A DNA stretch of 64,000 nt. Source: Mycobacterium sp. (GTDB lineage Bacteria > Actinomycetota > Actinomycetes > Mycobacteriales > Mycobacteriaceae). The stretch's first letter is position 1, and the number at the start of each line of letters is the position of its first letter. The stretch covers positions 83,441-147,440 of the forward strand of contig JACPVR010000035.1 in assembly GCA_016197405.1 (NCBI GenBank), read 5' to 3'. The notes below the pieces were generated by a model. It searched no databases, was not told the DNA's origin, and was given only the letters and a program-made list of their open reading frames with translations. Below, piece after piece: positions 50,847 through 57,881 of this stretch. The translations under genes and the position numbers were made by a program.

Positions 50847-52487
50847 ATGAGGAAACGTGCGTTCAGCGTCGTGCGACTTTCGCGAGTAACCGACGCCACT
50901 ACCAGCCCCGAACGTCAGATCGCAGCATGTCGCGAGCTATGCAGTGCACGTGGCTACGACGTCGTCGGTGTGGCCGAAGACCTTGACATCAGCGCCGGGA
51001 AAACGACACCGTTCGATCACCCCCAGCTCGGTAAGTGGCTGTCCGATCCCACACGCTACGACGTCATCGTCTTCTTCCGTGTGGACCGCATCGTGCGCCG
51101 GCTGTTCGACCTGGCCGACCTGGCCGACCTGATCCGGTGGAGCCGACAGCACTCCGTGACCCTCGTCTCCGCGACGGAATCGCACTTCGACCTGTCGACT
51201 GACTTCGGTGACATCATCGCGCTTCTCGTAGCCAAAGTCGCAGAGATGGAGCTCGAAGCAATCAGTGAGCGCAACGCCTCAGCGTTTCGCCACAACTACT
51301 CCAAGGGCAAGTACAGAGGTGGAGTACCCCCGTGGGGGTACATCCCGCAGCGTGACGAGGAATCCGGCGAGTGGCGCCTGGTTCAGGACCCGTTGCAAGT
51401 CAACGTAATCAACGAAGTCGTGGATCGCGTCCTGAAAGGTGAGCCGCTGCGTTCTGTCGCACACGATCTCACTGACCGAAACATCCTGACCCCCAAATAT
51501 CGCTTCGCTCAGGTGCGCGGACGTGAAGTGGCCGGTTACGGGTGGCATTCTGCAGGCCTCAAGCGTGCGCTGACGTCTCCGACGTTGCTCGGGCGCGTCG
51601 TTACGCGCGAAATCGTCACAGACGCGCAGGGACGCGTTCAGCGTGACGCGAAGGGCAGAAAGAAGTTTGGCTCGGAGATGCTGGTCGTTGGCGACGACGG
51701 ATCACCCATTGTCCGAACCGAACCCATCGTTTCGCGCGACATCTTCGACCGACTTGCCGTTGAGCTATCAGGACGCGAGAACCGCAAGGAGCCAACAAAA
51801 CGAAGCTCGGGTCTCCTCCTGCGAGTCATCTACTGCGGGGTATGCGACCGACCCGCGTATCGCCTCAAGGGAGCCGTCGGGCGCAAACCCCGGTATCGGT
51901 GTTCGTCGGCGCAACACAGAGAGCCGTGCGCAAATCGAACGATCGACTTGGAATGGGCCGAGGCTGAAGTAGAGCGTCGAATCCTTGCAAACCTGGGACC
52001 GCTCGAACGCCGGCAACGCGTGTGGCGTGTAGGCAATGACCACACGAGCGAGCTGGACGAGATCAACGAACTACTCAGCGACCTGACCGGCCAGCTGGGC
52101 ACCGGTGCATTCAAACGAGGTACGCCACAACGCGAACGCCTCGACAAACGCATACACGCACTCACGGAACGTCAGGGCGAATTATCCTCCGTACCAGTTG
52201 AACCCGCCGGTTGGGTGTACGAGCCGACTGGGGAGCTATTTAGCGATTGGTGGGAAGAGCAGGACACCGAGGCTCGCAATGTGTGGTTGAGACAGATGGG
52301 CTTTCGCATCGTGTGGACATCCCACCAAGGCGACAACGGGCGGACGGTCCTCGACGCGTTCGAGCTCGATGGTGACCTGACGATGGACCTCGACGCCGAC
52401 CAGCTGTTCGGACCGCTCGGGGACCTGATGAAGCTCATGACCGATCCCGACGCGATCGCTGAGTACGAAACGCTACCCAAGGAGTAG
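50847..52487 (+). CDS. Large serine recombinase (integrase)
   Basis: A 546-aa site-specific integrase. Seen: the resolvase catalytic domain (about 1-150) with FSVVRLSRVTDATTSPERQ holding the nucleophile Ser12 and Arg10, IVFFRVDRIVRRLFDLADL, and the long helix KVAEMELEAISERNASAFRH; the recombinase domain (about 160-310; GGVPPWGYIP); a zinc ribbon with YCGVCDRPAYRL then RYRCSSAQHREPCANR; a coiled-coil-rich C-terminus. It appears intact. It should join attP and attB and, with a directionality factor, excise the element. It sits 20 bp from the attL P' arm. Confidence 0.95.
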   Translation: MRKRAFSVVRLSRVTDATTSPERQIAACRELCSARGYDVVGVAEDLDISAGKTTPFDHPQLGKWLSDPTRYDVIVFFRVDRIVRRLFDLADLADLIRWSRQHSVTLVSATESHFDLSTDFGDIIALLVAKVAEMELEAISERNASAFRHNYSKGKYRGGVPPWGYIPQRDEESGEWRLVQDPLQVNVINEVVDRVLKGEPLRSVAHDLTDRNILTPKYRFAQVRGREVAGYGWHSAGLKRALTSPTLLGRVVTREIVTDAQGRVQRDAKGRKKFGSEMLVVGDDGSPIVRTEPIVSRDIFDRLAVELSGRENRKEPTKRSSGLLLRVIYCGVCDRPAYRLKGAVGRKPRYRCSSAQHREPCANRTIDLEWAEAEVERRILANLGPLERRQRVWRVGNDHTSELDEINELLSDLTGQLGTGAFKRGTPQRERLDKRIHALTERQGELSSVPVEPAGWVYEPTGELFSDWWEEQDTEARNVWLRQMGFRIVWTSHQGDNGRTVLDAFELDGDLTMDLDADQLFGPLGDLMKLMTDPDAIAEYETLPKE

Positions 52488-52544
52488 GACACCACGTGTG
52501 ACCTGCGTTGCCGCTCAAGCCTTTTGGAATCGCTCCCGATGTCT

Positions 52545-52559
52545 CTTAGCGTTGCTAAG
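52545..52559. promoter_or_regulatory. Palindromic operator-like site upstream of the first cargo gene
   Basis: CTTAGC-GTT-GCTAAG: perfect 6-bp inverted repeats with a 3-bp centre, 30 bp before the ATG at 52590. It may be the binding site of an element-encoded regulator controlling the cargo genes. Confidence 0.4.
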
Positions 52560-52589
52560 TACCTGACAACGAACGAAGGAGCACCACTC

Positions 52590-53059
52590 ATGTCCGTCCA
52601 CCTCTACGCCTACGCCACCAGCGACGCCGACGAGTCCGACCCCGACCAGCTGTTCGACGTGACGACCGATGATGTGGCGACGGTCCTGCGTGAACAGTTC
52701 CCTGACGCCGAGTACGAGTTCGTGCATGAGGATGAGTCCGCATGGGTCTTCGCCGTTTACGACGATGGCGAACACGTCGCATCGCTGTACTCGGAGTACG
52801 TCAGCCAAAGCCGAGGAAGAACGCTATCCCCGCTGGCAAGCTGTCCACACGCGAAGTGGCGGAACAGCTCAACATTGCACCGGCTCGCCTGCGCGTGTTC
52901 CTTCGATCATGCGGTGACCGTTACACGCCACCGGGATCGGGTGGTCGCTGCAGCTTCACCAAGGCGCAGGTGACCAAGATCCGCAAGGAGTTCGCCGCAT
53001 GGGATGCCGACGAGAAAGCCGAAAAGAGCTCTACCGCAAAGACAGCCAAGTCGGCCTAA
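52590..53059 (+). pseudogene. Small HTH-type cargo gene spanning two frames
   Basis: Starts at ATG 52590 after AAGGAG. Frame one gives an acidic N-terminal part (SVHLYAYATSDADESDPDQL to ASLYSEYVSQ) that reads as real protein up to about 52808, then becomes nonsense to a stop at 52973. From about 52800 the -1 frame takes over with KPRKNAIPAGKLSTREVAEQ, LNIAPARLRVFLRSC and SFTKAQVTKIRKEFAAWDAD, a helix-turn-helix protein typical of phage elements, ending at 53059. Either an indel broke one gene, or a -1 frameshift or overlapping second start (ATG 52742) is used. No canonical slippery heptamer is visible. Confidence 0.6.
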
Positions 53060-53156
53060 TCCCACACGACGCTGCTAGCCCCGCGCCCCGTTTGGGCGTG
53101 GCGCTTTCTGCTTAGTTTCTGGCGGGTCCGGCCACGGTGTGGCACTATTTCGACTT

Positions 53157-53549
53157 ATGGGGATAGCTGATGACATCAGGCGCAAACAACAACAAGCCGC
53201 GGGTGAAGCAACAGACAGCAGAGCGCAGGTACTCGCCTCGCTTAACTCCATGATTCGTGCGTTAGATGACGCTGCACCTGAAATTGCCCAAGCCTGTCGC
53301 GAGTTGAATCTTGAGAATGAATGTTGGCAATCCGGTTGGGTGAAGAAGACCTACTGGAAATTTGGAGTCGGACGTGTCGTTTTCATTAAGAAGAACGGCA
53401 CCTGGGAGTGGGAATACCCACCCGCGGAAGTTGGAGGTAAGGGCAACTCCTGGGGAAATACACACATCTTCGACTCGGCTGGCGTGCGGCGAGATTTGAT
53501 CGAACAGCTGGAGCGAAAGGCTGTCGAACAGGCAACAAAGAAGCGTTGA
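53157..53549 (+). CDS. Cargo protein of unknown function
   Basis: A 130-aa protein. Seen: an N-terminal helix GIADDIRRKQQQAAGEATDS, a second helical part LNSMIRALDDAAPEIAQACR, then a beta-rich section with SGWVKKTYWKFGVGRVVFIK and NGTWEWEYPP, and a final helix RRDLIEQLERKAVEQATKKR. No family recognised. Codon use is poorer in G/C at third positions than in the flanking genome. The coding sequence continues in the same frame beyond its TGA stop (next entry). Confidence 0.6.
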   Translation: MGIADDIRRKQQQAAGEATDSRAQVLASLNSMIRALDDAAPEIAQACRELNLENECWQSGWVKKTYWKFGVGRVVFIKKNGTWEWEYPPAEVGGKGNSWGNTHIFDSAGVRRDLIEQLERKAVEQATKKR

Positions 53550-53774
53550 GTTCGCTGGTGCGATCATGCGTCGCATGAGCCCAATGAAGCTGCCCGATTC
53601 CTCGGCGTCTCGCGTACAACGATGAAGCGCACAGGCATGCGTTGGACGGTGCCGCTACAAAAAGGTCAGTATGACCTGACCAACGGTGATGTCGCCCGCA
53701 TCGCGCGAGTCCTACTAAGCAGCAACCGCTTACAACACGGCCAAGCAATGTTCGTAAAGGTGGCGTCTAGCTGA
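53550..53774 (+). pseudogene. HTH coding region following in frame after a TGA stop
   Basis: Directly after the TGA of the preceding gene, the same frame stays open for 74 codons and reads HASHEPNEAARFLGVSRTTM then KRTGMRWTVPLQKGQYDLTN and GDVARIARVLLSS. EAARFLGVSRTTMKR has the look of an excisionase/MerR-like recognition helix. No ATG, GTG or TTG precedes the helix, so translation would need readthrough of TGA or a lost start. It could be the remains of the element's directionality factor or regulator. Confidence 0.5.
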
Positions 53775-53819
53775 CCTCAGCGCGTCGCTTTCATCTGATA
53801 TGGCCCGAAGTCTGTCAGG

Positions 53820-54494
53820 ATGACGCGCATGGAACGAAAGGTCCTCCAGCTGTTCGGCTTTTGGACAGAACTTCAGTCACTCATGAAGGACTACACCCTC
53901 ATGGAGTTGGAAGGTGACGCCGCCATCGAGTACGCGGAGAAAGGCAAGTACTCAGACAGCGACATCCTAGACGATTACAAGAAGGTCGTTCGAAACGTCT
54001 ACCGCTTGGGGTTTCCGGTCTGGTTCTCGGATAGCTACAAGGGAGCAAAGAAGGTGCGGGACAAACTAGCCCACATGATAAACATCTCCTCGATCACCGG
54101 GGAGCGACCGCACCGAGTCATGACCATCGTACGAACTAACGGATTTGAAAGGTACGAGCCCGAAGAAGGCATATGGCTTCAGCACCGTTACGAAGAACAA
54201 ATCCGTGAAGAAGACCTCACCGACGGTATCCAGTCTTTGAAGGCAGCTCGATCGATGCTGAATCAACTCCATCACATGAGAGTTTTGTTCGAGCACGCGC
54301 AGCCCGCCGATGACGACATCTGGAACTTCGACTGGGTCCCTTGGTGGGACGGGCGATGGGGCGCGCCACCGACCGAGCCCGAAGGGTACATGGCGCCGGT
54401 CGGGCGATACCGCTACGACGTTGAGTCCAAAGAGGGGCGCAAGTACTGGGAGCCCGACAAGCGCAAGTGGTGGCGCGAAACGACGGAGTCATAG
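53820..54494 (+). CDS. HEPN-like cargo protein (candidate RNase/defence gene)
   Basis: A 224-aa protein of unrecognised family. Seen: a helical N-terminal half (LQLFGFWTELQSLMKDYTLM; DILDDYKKVVRNVYRLGF), then GAKKVRDKLAHMINISS, where Arg80-x4-His85 fits the R-x(4-6)-H motif of HEPN ribonucleases; a middle with DGIQSLKAARSMLNQLHHMR; and a Trp-rich C-terminus (WNFDWVPWWDGRWG). HEPN RNases are common in abortive-infection and toxin systems carried by phage satellites. HEPN assignment rests on motif and helix order only. Intact, with its own hairpin terminator 90 bp downstream. Confidence 0.55.
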   Translation: MTRMERKVLQLFGFWTELQSLMKDYTLMELEGDAAIEYAEKGKYSDSDILDDYKKVVRNVYRLGFPVWFSDSYKGAKKVRDKLAHMINISSITGERPHRVMTIVRTNGFERYEPEEGIWLQHRYEEQIREEDLTDGIQSLKAARSMLNQLHHMRVLFEHAQPADDDIWNFDWVPWWDGRWGAPPTEPEGYMAPVGRYRYDVESKEGRKYWEPDKRKWWRETTES

Positions 54495-54771
54495 CCGCTC
54501 CCCAGCTCGGTGGTGACGTCCTGAACGTGTGTCACGCGTACATATCGACCAGGGGGCGATCACTCAGGCGCGTACAGCGCCGCTAGGAGCCTTGTGGCGA
54601 TTCTATGGCCCGAAACCGCTACTTCAGGGCTCCTTTTGGCGCTATGAAAAGCCTTGCACGTCGAACTTTCGGGTTCTGGCGGCACCGTGAGCGGCAAAGC
54701 CTGTACGGGGGCCTGAAGCGGAGGGAGGGGTCTCCCCCGCAGGGGGTCGAACCTCGTGCGCAGCGCGTCTA
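54495..54771. other. Region without a convincing gene
   Basis: 277 bp between the HEPN-like gene and the HNH gene. Open frames here (e.g. from 54605) are basic and low in information. The only structure seen is the hairpin at 54585-54637. Confidence 0.5.
54585..54637 (+). terminator. Two-tier hairpin followed by a T run
   Basis: Outer stem AGGAGCC/GGCTCCT (7 bp), inner stem GTGGCG/CGCTAC (6 bp with one G-U), apical loop of about 17 nt, then TTTT. It ends the HEPN-like transcript; a structured small RNA is also possible. Confidence 0.45.
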
Positions 54772-55161
54772 TCAGGTTCCGTCGTCTCCTGAGAGGTAAC
54801 CGGGATGACTCCGACGCTTTTGCTCCTTCAGCTCAGCTTTCCTGCGCTTGTTCAGCTCTTGACGCAGTGCGACGGTCTTTCTCTCATGGCACACCTCGCA
54901 CAAGCTGATCAGATTGTCGTCGTCGTCCGTGCCACTAAAGACCTGTTCGATGATGTGATGCACTTCGGTTGCCACACCTAGGCATCCCTAAGCGCCCTCC
55001 CTGCACGTGTGGGCATCCCTCTCGAGGATTCGATTACGTATCGCCGCCCACTCATGTCGCGTGCTGTGCATCGTGCCACCGATGTATCCCACACCTGAGG
55101 TACGCATACCCTTGCGCTTACCCGTACCGATGGTGCGCACGCCTCGGTTGTTCTTCCTCAT
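54772..55161 (-). pseudogene. HNH endonuclease interrupted by an in-frame TAG
   Basis: One continuous frame on the minus strand encodes a phage-type HNH nuclease of 129 sense-or-stop codons. N-terminal part: MRKNNRGVRTIGTGKRKGMR then HEWAAIRNRILERDAHTCRE; after codons GA comes TAG (54988-54990), and the frame resumes GCLGVATEVHHIIEQVFSG, LISLCEVCHERKTVALRQEL. All zinc Cys (C...GC, CEVC) and the HH of the HNH motif are kept, so a single stop separates two sound halves. The ATG at 55161 has AAAGGA upstream. Such HNH proteins help phage terminases package DNA. Confidence 0.75.
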
Positions 55162-55261
55162 ATCAATTCCTTTCGTAAAGCCCAAGAAAGGCAACGCATT
55201 CGGAAGGATGGAATACGTTGCCCTTCGAGGCCGGCGCATGGCGGGGACCATGCTGCGCGGG

Positions 55262-55425
55262 TTATAGGTCGACGGTCAGAACCTGGATTGCATCCGCATC
55301 CACGGGACCAGCACCGAATCGCAGAGTTGCCCGCAGCGCGACGTTGTCGCTACCGAAGTAGTAGTCATCGGACCGAGCGAACTTGAAATCGCCATACGCG
55401 CTGAGGACCTGGCTCTTGGGTCTGC
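55262..55425 (-). pseudogene. Truncated C-terminal fragment resembling a phage major capsid protein
   Basis: The minus strand reads SRPKSQVLSAYGDFKFARSD, DYYFGSDNVALRATLRFGAG, PVDADAIQVLTVDL and then a stop at 55262. A pattern of GDF, then VALRATLRFG, then A-I-x-V-L at the C-terminus is typical of HK97-fold major capsid proteins (xxFRATxRVGxxVxDPxAxxxL). The upstream part is missing: the frame runs into the IS3 left end at 55426, and nothing like it continues beyond the IS right end. Beside an HNH gene, this points to a capsid-bearing satellite. Family call is from pattern only. Confidence 0.5.
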
Positions 55426-55487
55426 TGCACGAATAGGTGACATCTGAGTTGGCTTGCCCAGGATGGGCGGGCTGGAAGGATGTCCTT

Positions 55488-55796
55488 GTGCCCAGGCCTT
55501 ATCCCCGTGAGTTCCGCGACGACATCGTCCGCGTGGCCCGCAACCGCGAGTCCGGTGTAACGATCGAGCAGATCGCCACCGATTTCGGTGTGCACCCGAT
55601 GACGCTGCACAAGTGGATACGCCAGGCCGATATCGATGAGGGCGCCAAACCTGGCAAGAGCATGGGTGAGTCGGCCGAATTGCAGGAGCTGCGGCGCCGG
55701 AATCGGTTGTTGGAGCAGGAGAACGAGGTGCTGCGTCGGGCCGCGGCGTATCTGTCGCAGGCCAACCTGCCGGGAAAAGGCTCTACCCGCTCGTGA
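55488..55796 (+). CDS. IS3-family transposase OrfA
   Basis: A 102-aa HTH/leucine-zipper subunit. Seen: YPREFRDDIVRVARNRESGV, the HTH TIEQIATDFGVHPMTLHKWI, and the zipper LQELRRRNRLLEQENEVLRR followed by AAYLSQANLPGK. GTG start after GGAAGGA. OrfB begins in the -1 frame at its end (4-bp GTGA overlap), the usual frameshift arrangement of IS3 elements. Confidence 0.92.
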   Translation: MPRPYPREFRDDIVRVARNRESGVTIEQIATDFGVHPMTLHKWIRQADIDEGAKPGKSMGESAELQELRRRNRLLEQENEVLRRAAAYLSQANLPGKGSTRS

Positions 55797-56653
55797 AGGA
55801 GCTCGCCGCCGACGGGATCCCCGTTGCGGTGACGTGCCGGGTCCTCAAGCTCGCCCGCCAGCCCTACCACCGCTGGCTGGCCAACCCCATCACCGATGCC
55901 GACTACCTCGAGGCTCACCGCGCCAACGCCCTGTTCGATGCCCACCACGAGGACCCCGAGTTCGGTTACCGCTATCTCGTCGATGAGGCCCGCGACGCCG
56001 GCCAGCCGATGGCCGAGCGCACCGCCTGGCGGATCTGCTCGCGGAACCAGCTGTGGAGCGTGTTCGGCAAGAAGCGTGGCAAGAACGGCAAGGTCGGCCC
56101 ACCGGTCCATGACGATCTCGTCGCACGCGACTTCACCGCGGATGCACCAAATCGATTGTGGCTCAGCGATATCACCGAGCATCACACGGGTGAAGGCAAG
56201 CTCTACCTGTGTGCGATCAAGGACGTGTTCTCCAACCGCATTGTGGGATATTCGAGGGACTCCCGGATGAAGTCACGGCTGGCGACCACCGCACTGAACA
56301 ATGCCGTCGGCCGCCGCGGCGAGGTCGCCGGCTGCGTGGTTCATACCGACAGAGGGTCGCAATTTCGAACCCGCCGAAAATTCGTCCACACCCTGGGCCG
56401 ACACAGCATGGTCGGATCCATGGGCCGCGTCGGTGCCGCCGGCGACAACGCCGCCATGGAGAGCTTCTTTTCCCTGCTGCAGAAGAACGTCTTGAATCGC
56501 CGCCGCTGGAACACCCGCGAAGAACTGCGCATAGCAATCGTCACCTAAATCGAACGCACCTACCACCGCCGACGCCGCCAGACCGGACTCGGCCGGTTGA
56601 CCCCGATCGAATTCGAAGCAATCATGACCCCACCGGCCAGTCAGGCCGCGTGA
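55793..56653 (+). pseudogene. IS3-family transposase OrfB with premature TAA
   Basis: DDE integrase-core subunit. Seen: the helical HTH_21-type part (YHRWLANPITDADYLEAHRA), LWLSDITEHHTGEGKLYLC (first Asp), VVHTDRGSQF (second Asp) and AAMESFFSLLQKNVLNRRRW (Glu). At 56546-56548 a TAA interrupts IVT-stop-IERTYHRRRRQ, where IS3 relatives have Trp; the frame then reads on for 34 codons, including GLGRLTPIEFE, to the natural stop at 56653. The product would lack its C-terminus, so the IS is probably inactive. Confidence 0.85.
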
Positions 56654-56750
56654 CCGAAACTGTCACCTATCCGTGCAGCGGACCCTTGCACGCTGACACA
56701 GCTTTCGCAACCATCGGGTTCTGCCGCTGCATATTTAGTAAGTTCACCGC

Positions 56751-57809
56751 GTGGCTGATCGTAAGAAAGCTGATCCCCTGATCAAGGCCGTCGCTTGGGC
56801 TGTCGTTATCGGCATTCTGAGCCTGGGCGGCTTAGCTCTCGCGGCCCACCTCTTGAAATGGGAGGGATTCTGGCGTGGAGCTGGTCAACCATACGCCACT
56901 ACACTTGCCGCCCTGGCTGCAATCTCCGCTGCCGCTATTGCGCTGCACAACGGGCGCTCCCAGTTAGAGGAACTCCGCACTCAGCGCGACCAGGATCAGA
57001 AGCGGTATGAAGAACAGCGGGACCGAGACCAGGGGCGTTACGAAGATCAGCGCGATAGAGATCAGGCGCGATATGAGGAACAGCGTGATCAGGACCAACT
57101 TCGCTGGGCAGATCAGCGGCGACGCGACGACATTAAGGATCTACGTACACGGTTCACTGAAGCCTCTGAGCAACTAGCAAGTGAGCTTCCTGCAGTGCGA
57201 CGGTCAGGCGCCTACGCGATGGCGTCGCTTGTTCGAGATTGGCGGCAACTCGATCTGGGCTCAGAAGCCAAGGTATGTCTGCAAGTGCTAGGCGCCTATG
57301 TGAAGTCACCTAACCCCACGCTAGTAGAACCTATCGAACCTGGCCGAAAAGCCGATCCCGGTCCCGATGGACCACTTCGGTCCCTGATAGTTGAGCTGAT
57401 CTGTGGCGACGCGCTCGCAGAGTTCGATTCGTGGCCAGGTGCTTGCGACGTGATCGACTATGCCGACCTTCGCTCAGTCGACTTCAATGGCACCCTCAAG
57501 GCTGCGGTTTCGTTTGTCGGTGTAAGAGGTGAGGACTCCTCATTCATTAACGCTGACCTCGTCGACGGAATGAACTTCAATTTCGCCAAGTTGAACCGGG
57601 CCTGGTTCCTCGGAGTAAACCTTCGAAACACACAATTCGAGTGGGCCTCACTTCGGGGAGCTCACTTCGGTCGTGCGGATGTACGAGGTGCAAACTTTCG
57701 CTTCGCGTCGCTACAGGACGCGGAGTTCGAGAACGCGATCTATGACGACAAGACGATTTGGCCAGAGGGATTCGAACCTCCGGCGGACGCGGTCAAGGAC
57801 GCTGTTTGA
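56751..57809 (+). CDS. Membrane-anchored coiled-coil pentapeptide-repeat protein
   Basis: A 352-aa intact protein. Seen: two membrane spans near residues 12-34 (AVAWAVVIGILSLGGLALAA) and 48-65 (ATTLAALAAISAAAIAL); a charged coiled coil made of four 11-residue repeats (DQDQKRYEEQR, DRDQGRYEDQR, DRDQARYEEQR, DQDQLRWADQR; DNA 56988-57119); a helical part with RRSGAYAMASLVRDW; and from about 240 a pentapeptide-repeat beta-helix (ADLRSVDFNG, ASLRGAHFGRADVRGANFRF). The fold mimics DNA or serves as a scaffold. Sitting beside attR as an intact cargo gene, it may give the host a benefit such as phage exclusion; this is inference. GTG start. Confidence 0.8.
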   Translation: MADRKKADPLIKAVAWAVVIGILSLGGLALAAHLLKWEGFWRGAGQPYATTLAALAAISAAAIALHNGRSQLEELRTQRDQDQKRYEEQRDRDQGRYEDQRDRDQARYEEQRDQDQLRWADQRRRDDIKDLRTRFTEASEQLASELPAVRRSGAYAMASLVRDWRQLDLGSEAKVCLQVLGAYVKSPNPTLVEPIEPGRKADPGPDGPLRSLIVELICGDALAEFDSWPGACDVIDYADLRSVDFNGTLKAAVSFVGVRGEDSSFINADLVDGMNFNFAKLNRAWFLGVNLRNTQFEWASLRGAHFGRADVRGANFRFASLQDAEFENAIYDDKTIWPEGFEPPADAVKDAV

Positions 57810-57820
57810 TCTCGACCAGT

Positions 57821-57872
57821 CGGGTGTAAAACGAAACACGCGAATACGCGACGGTTAGCACGGCCTCTTCGG
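57821..57872 (+). other. attR of the serine-integrase element
   Basis: The P arm (57821-57844) begins CGGGTGTAAA, the inverted counterpart of the attL arm; over 31 aligned positions read inward from TCGCGTA, 22 match without gaps. The core TACGCGAC lies at 57845-57852, followed by host sequence. The reconstructed attB lies about 30 bp beyond the stop of the PPOX-type gene, so insertion broke no recognisable gene. Confidence 0.8.
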
Positions 57873-57881
57873 TCGAGGCGG

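Larger units (their letters stand above)
55426..56677 (+). mobile_element. IS3-family insertion sequence, degenerate
   Basis: About 1252 bp with inverted ends TGCACGAATAGGTGACA (left) and, read inward on the minus strand, TGCACGGATAGGTGACA (right), 16 of 17 identical and of the TG...CA type. Contains overlapping orfA and orfB. No short target duplication is visible at the junctions, and the capsid-like frame is cut at the left end, so DNA to one side was probably deleted after insertion. Confidence 0.85.
50802..57852. mobile_element. 7.04-kb serine-integrase element (phage-satellite-like)
   Basis: Bounded by direct TACGCGAC copies (50802-50809 and 57845-57852) within reconstructable attL and attR. 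It carries a large serine integrase beside attL, small HTH-type regions, a HEPN-like gene, an interrupted HNH gene, a fragment resembling a phage capsid C-terminus, a degenerate IS3 element and a pentapeptide-repeat membrane protein beside attR. The inner region is less GC-rich and uses more A/T-ending codons than its flanks. Layout and size recall phiRv1-type prophages of M. tuberculosis, cut down by IS-linked deletion. Confidence 0.85.

Noticed and set aside
52800..52812. CCAAAGC as a programmed -1 slippery site
   Set aside because: Does not fit X-XXY-YYZ and no strong downstream pseudoknot is apparent.
53547..53549. TGA as a selenocysteine codon
   Set aside because: No SECIS-like hairpin is evident downstream, and the other interrupted genes use TAG and TAA, so decay is simpler.
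54605..54799. Plus-strand 64-codon frame in the element
   Set aside because: Very basic composition, overlaps the hairpin and the HNH gene end, no ribosome site.
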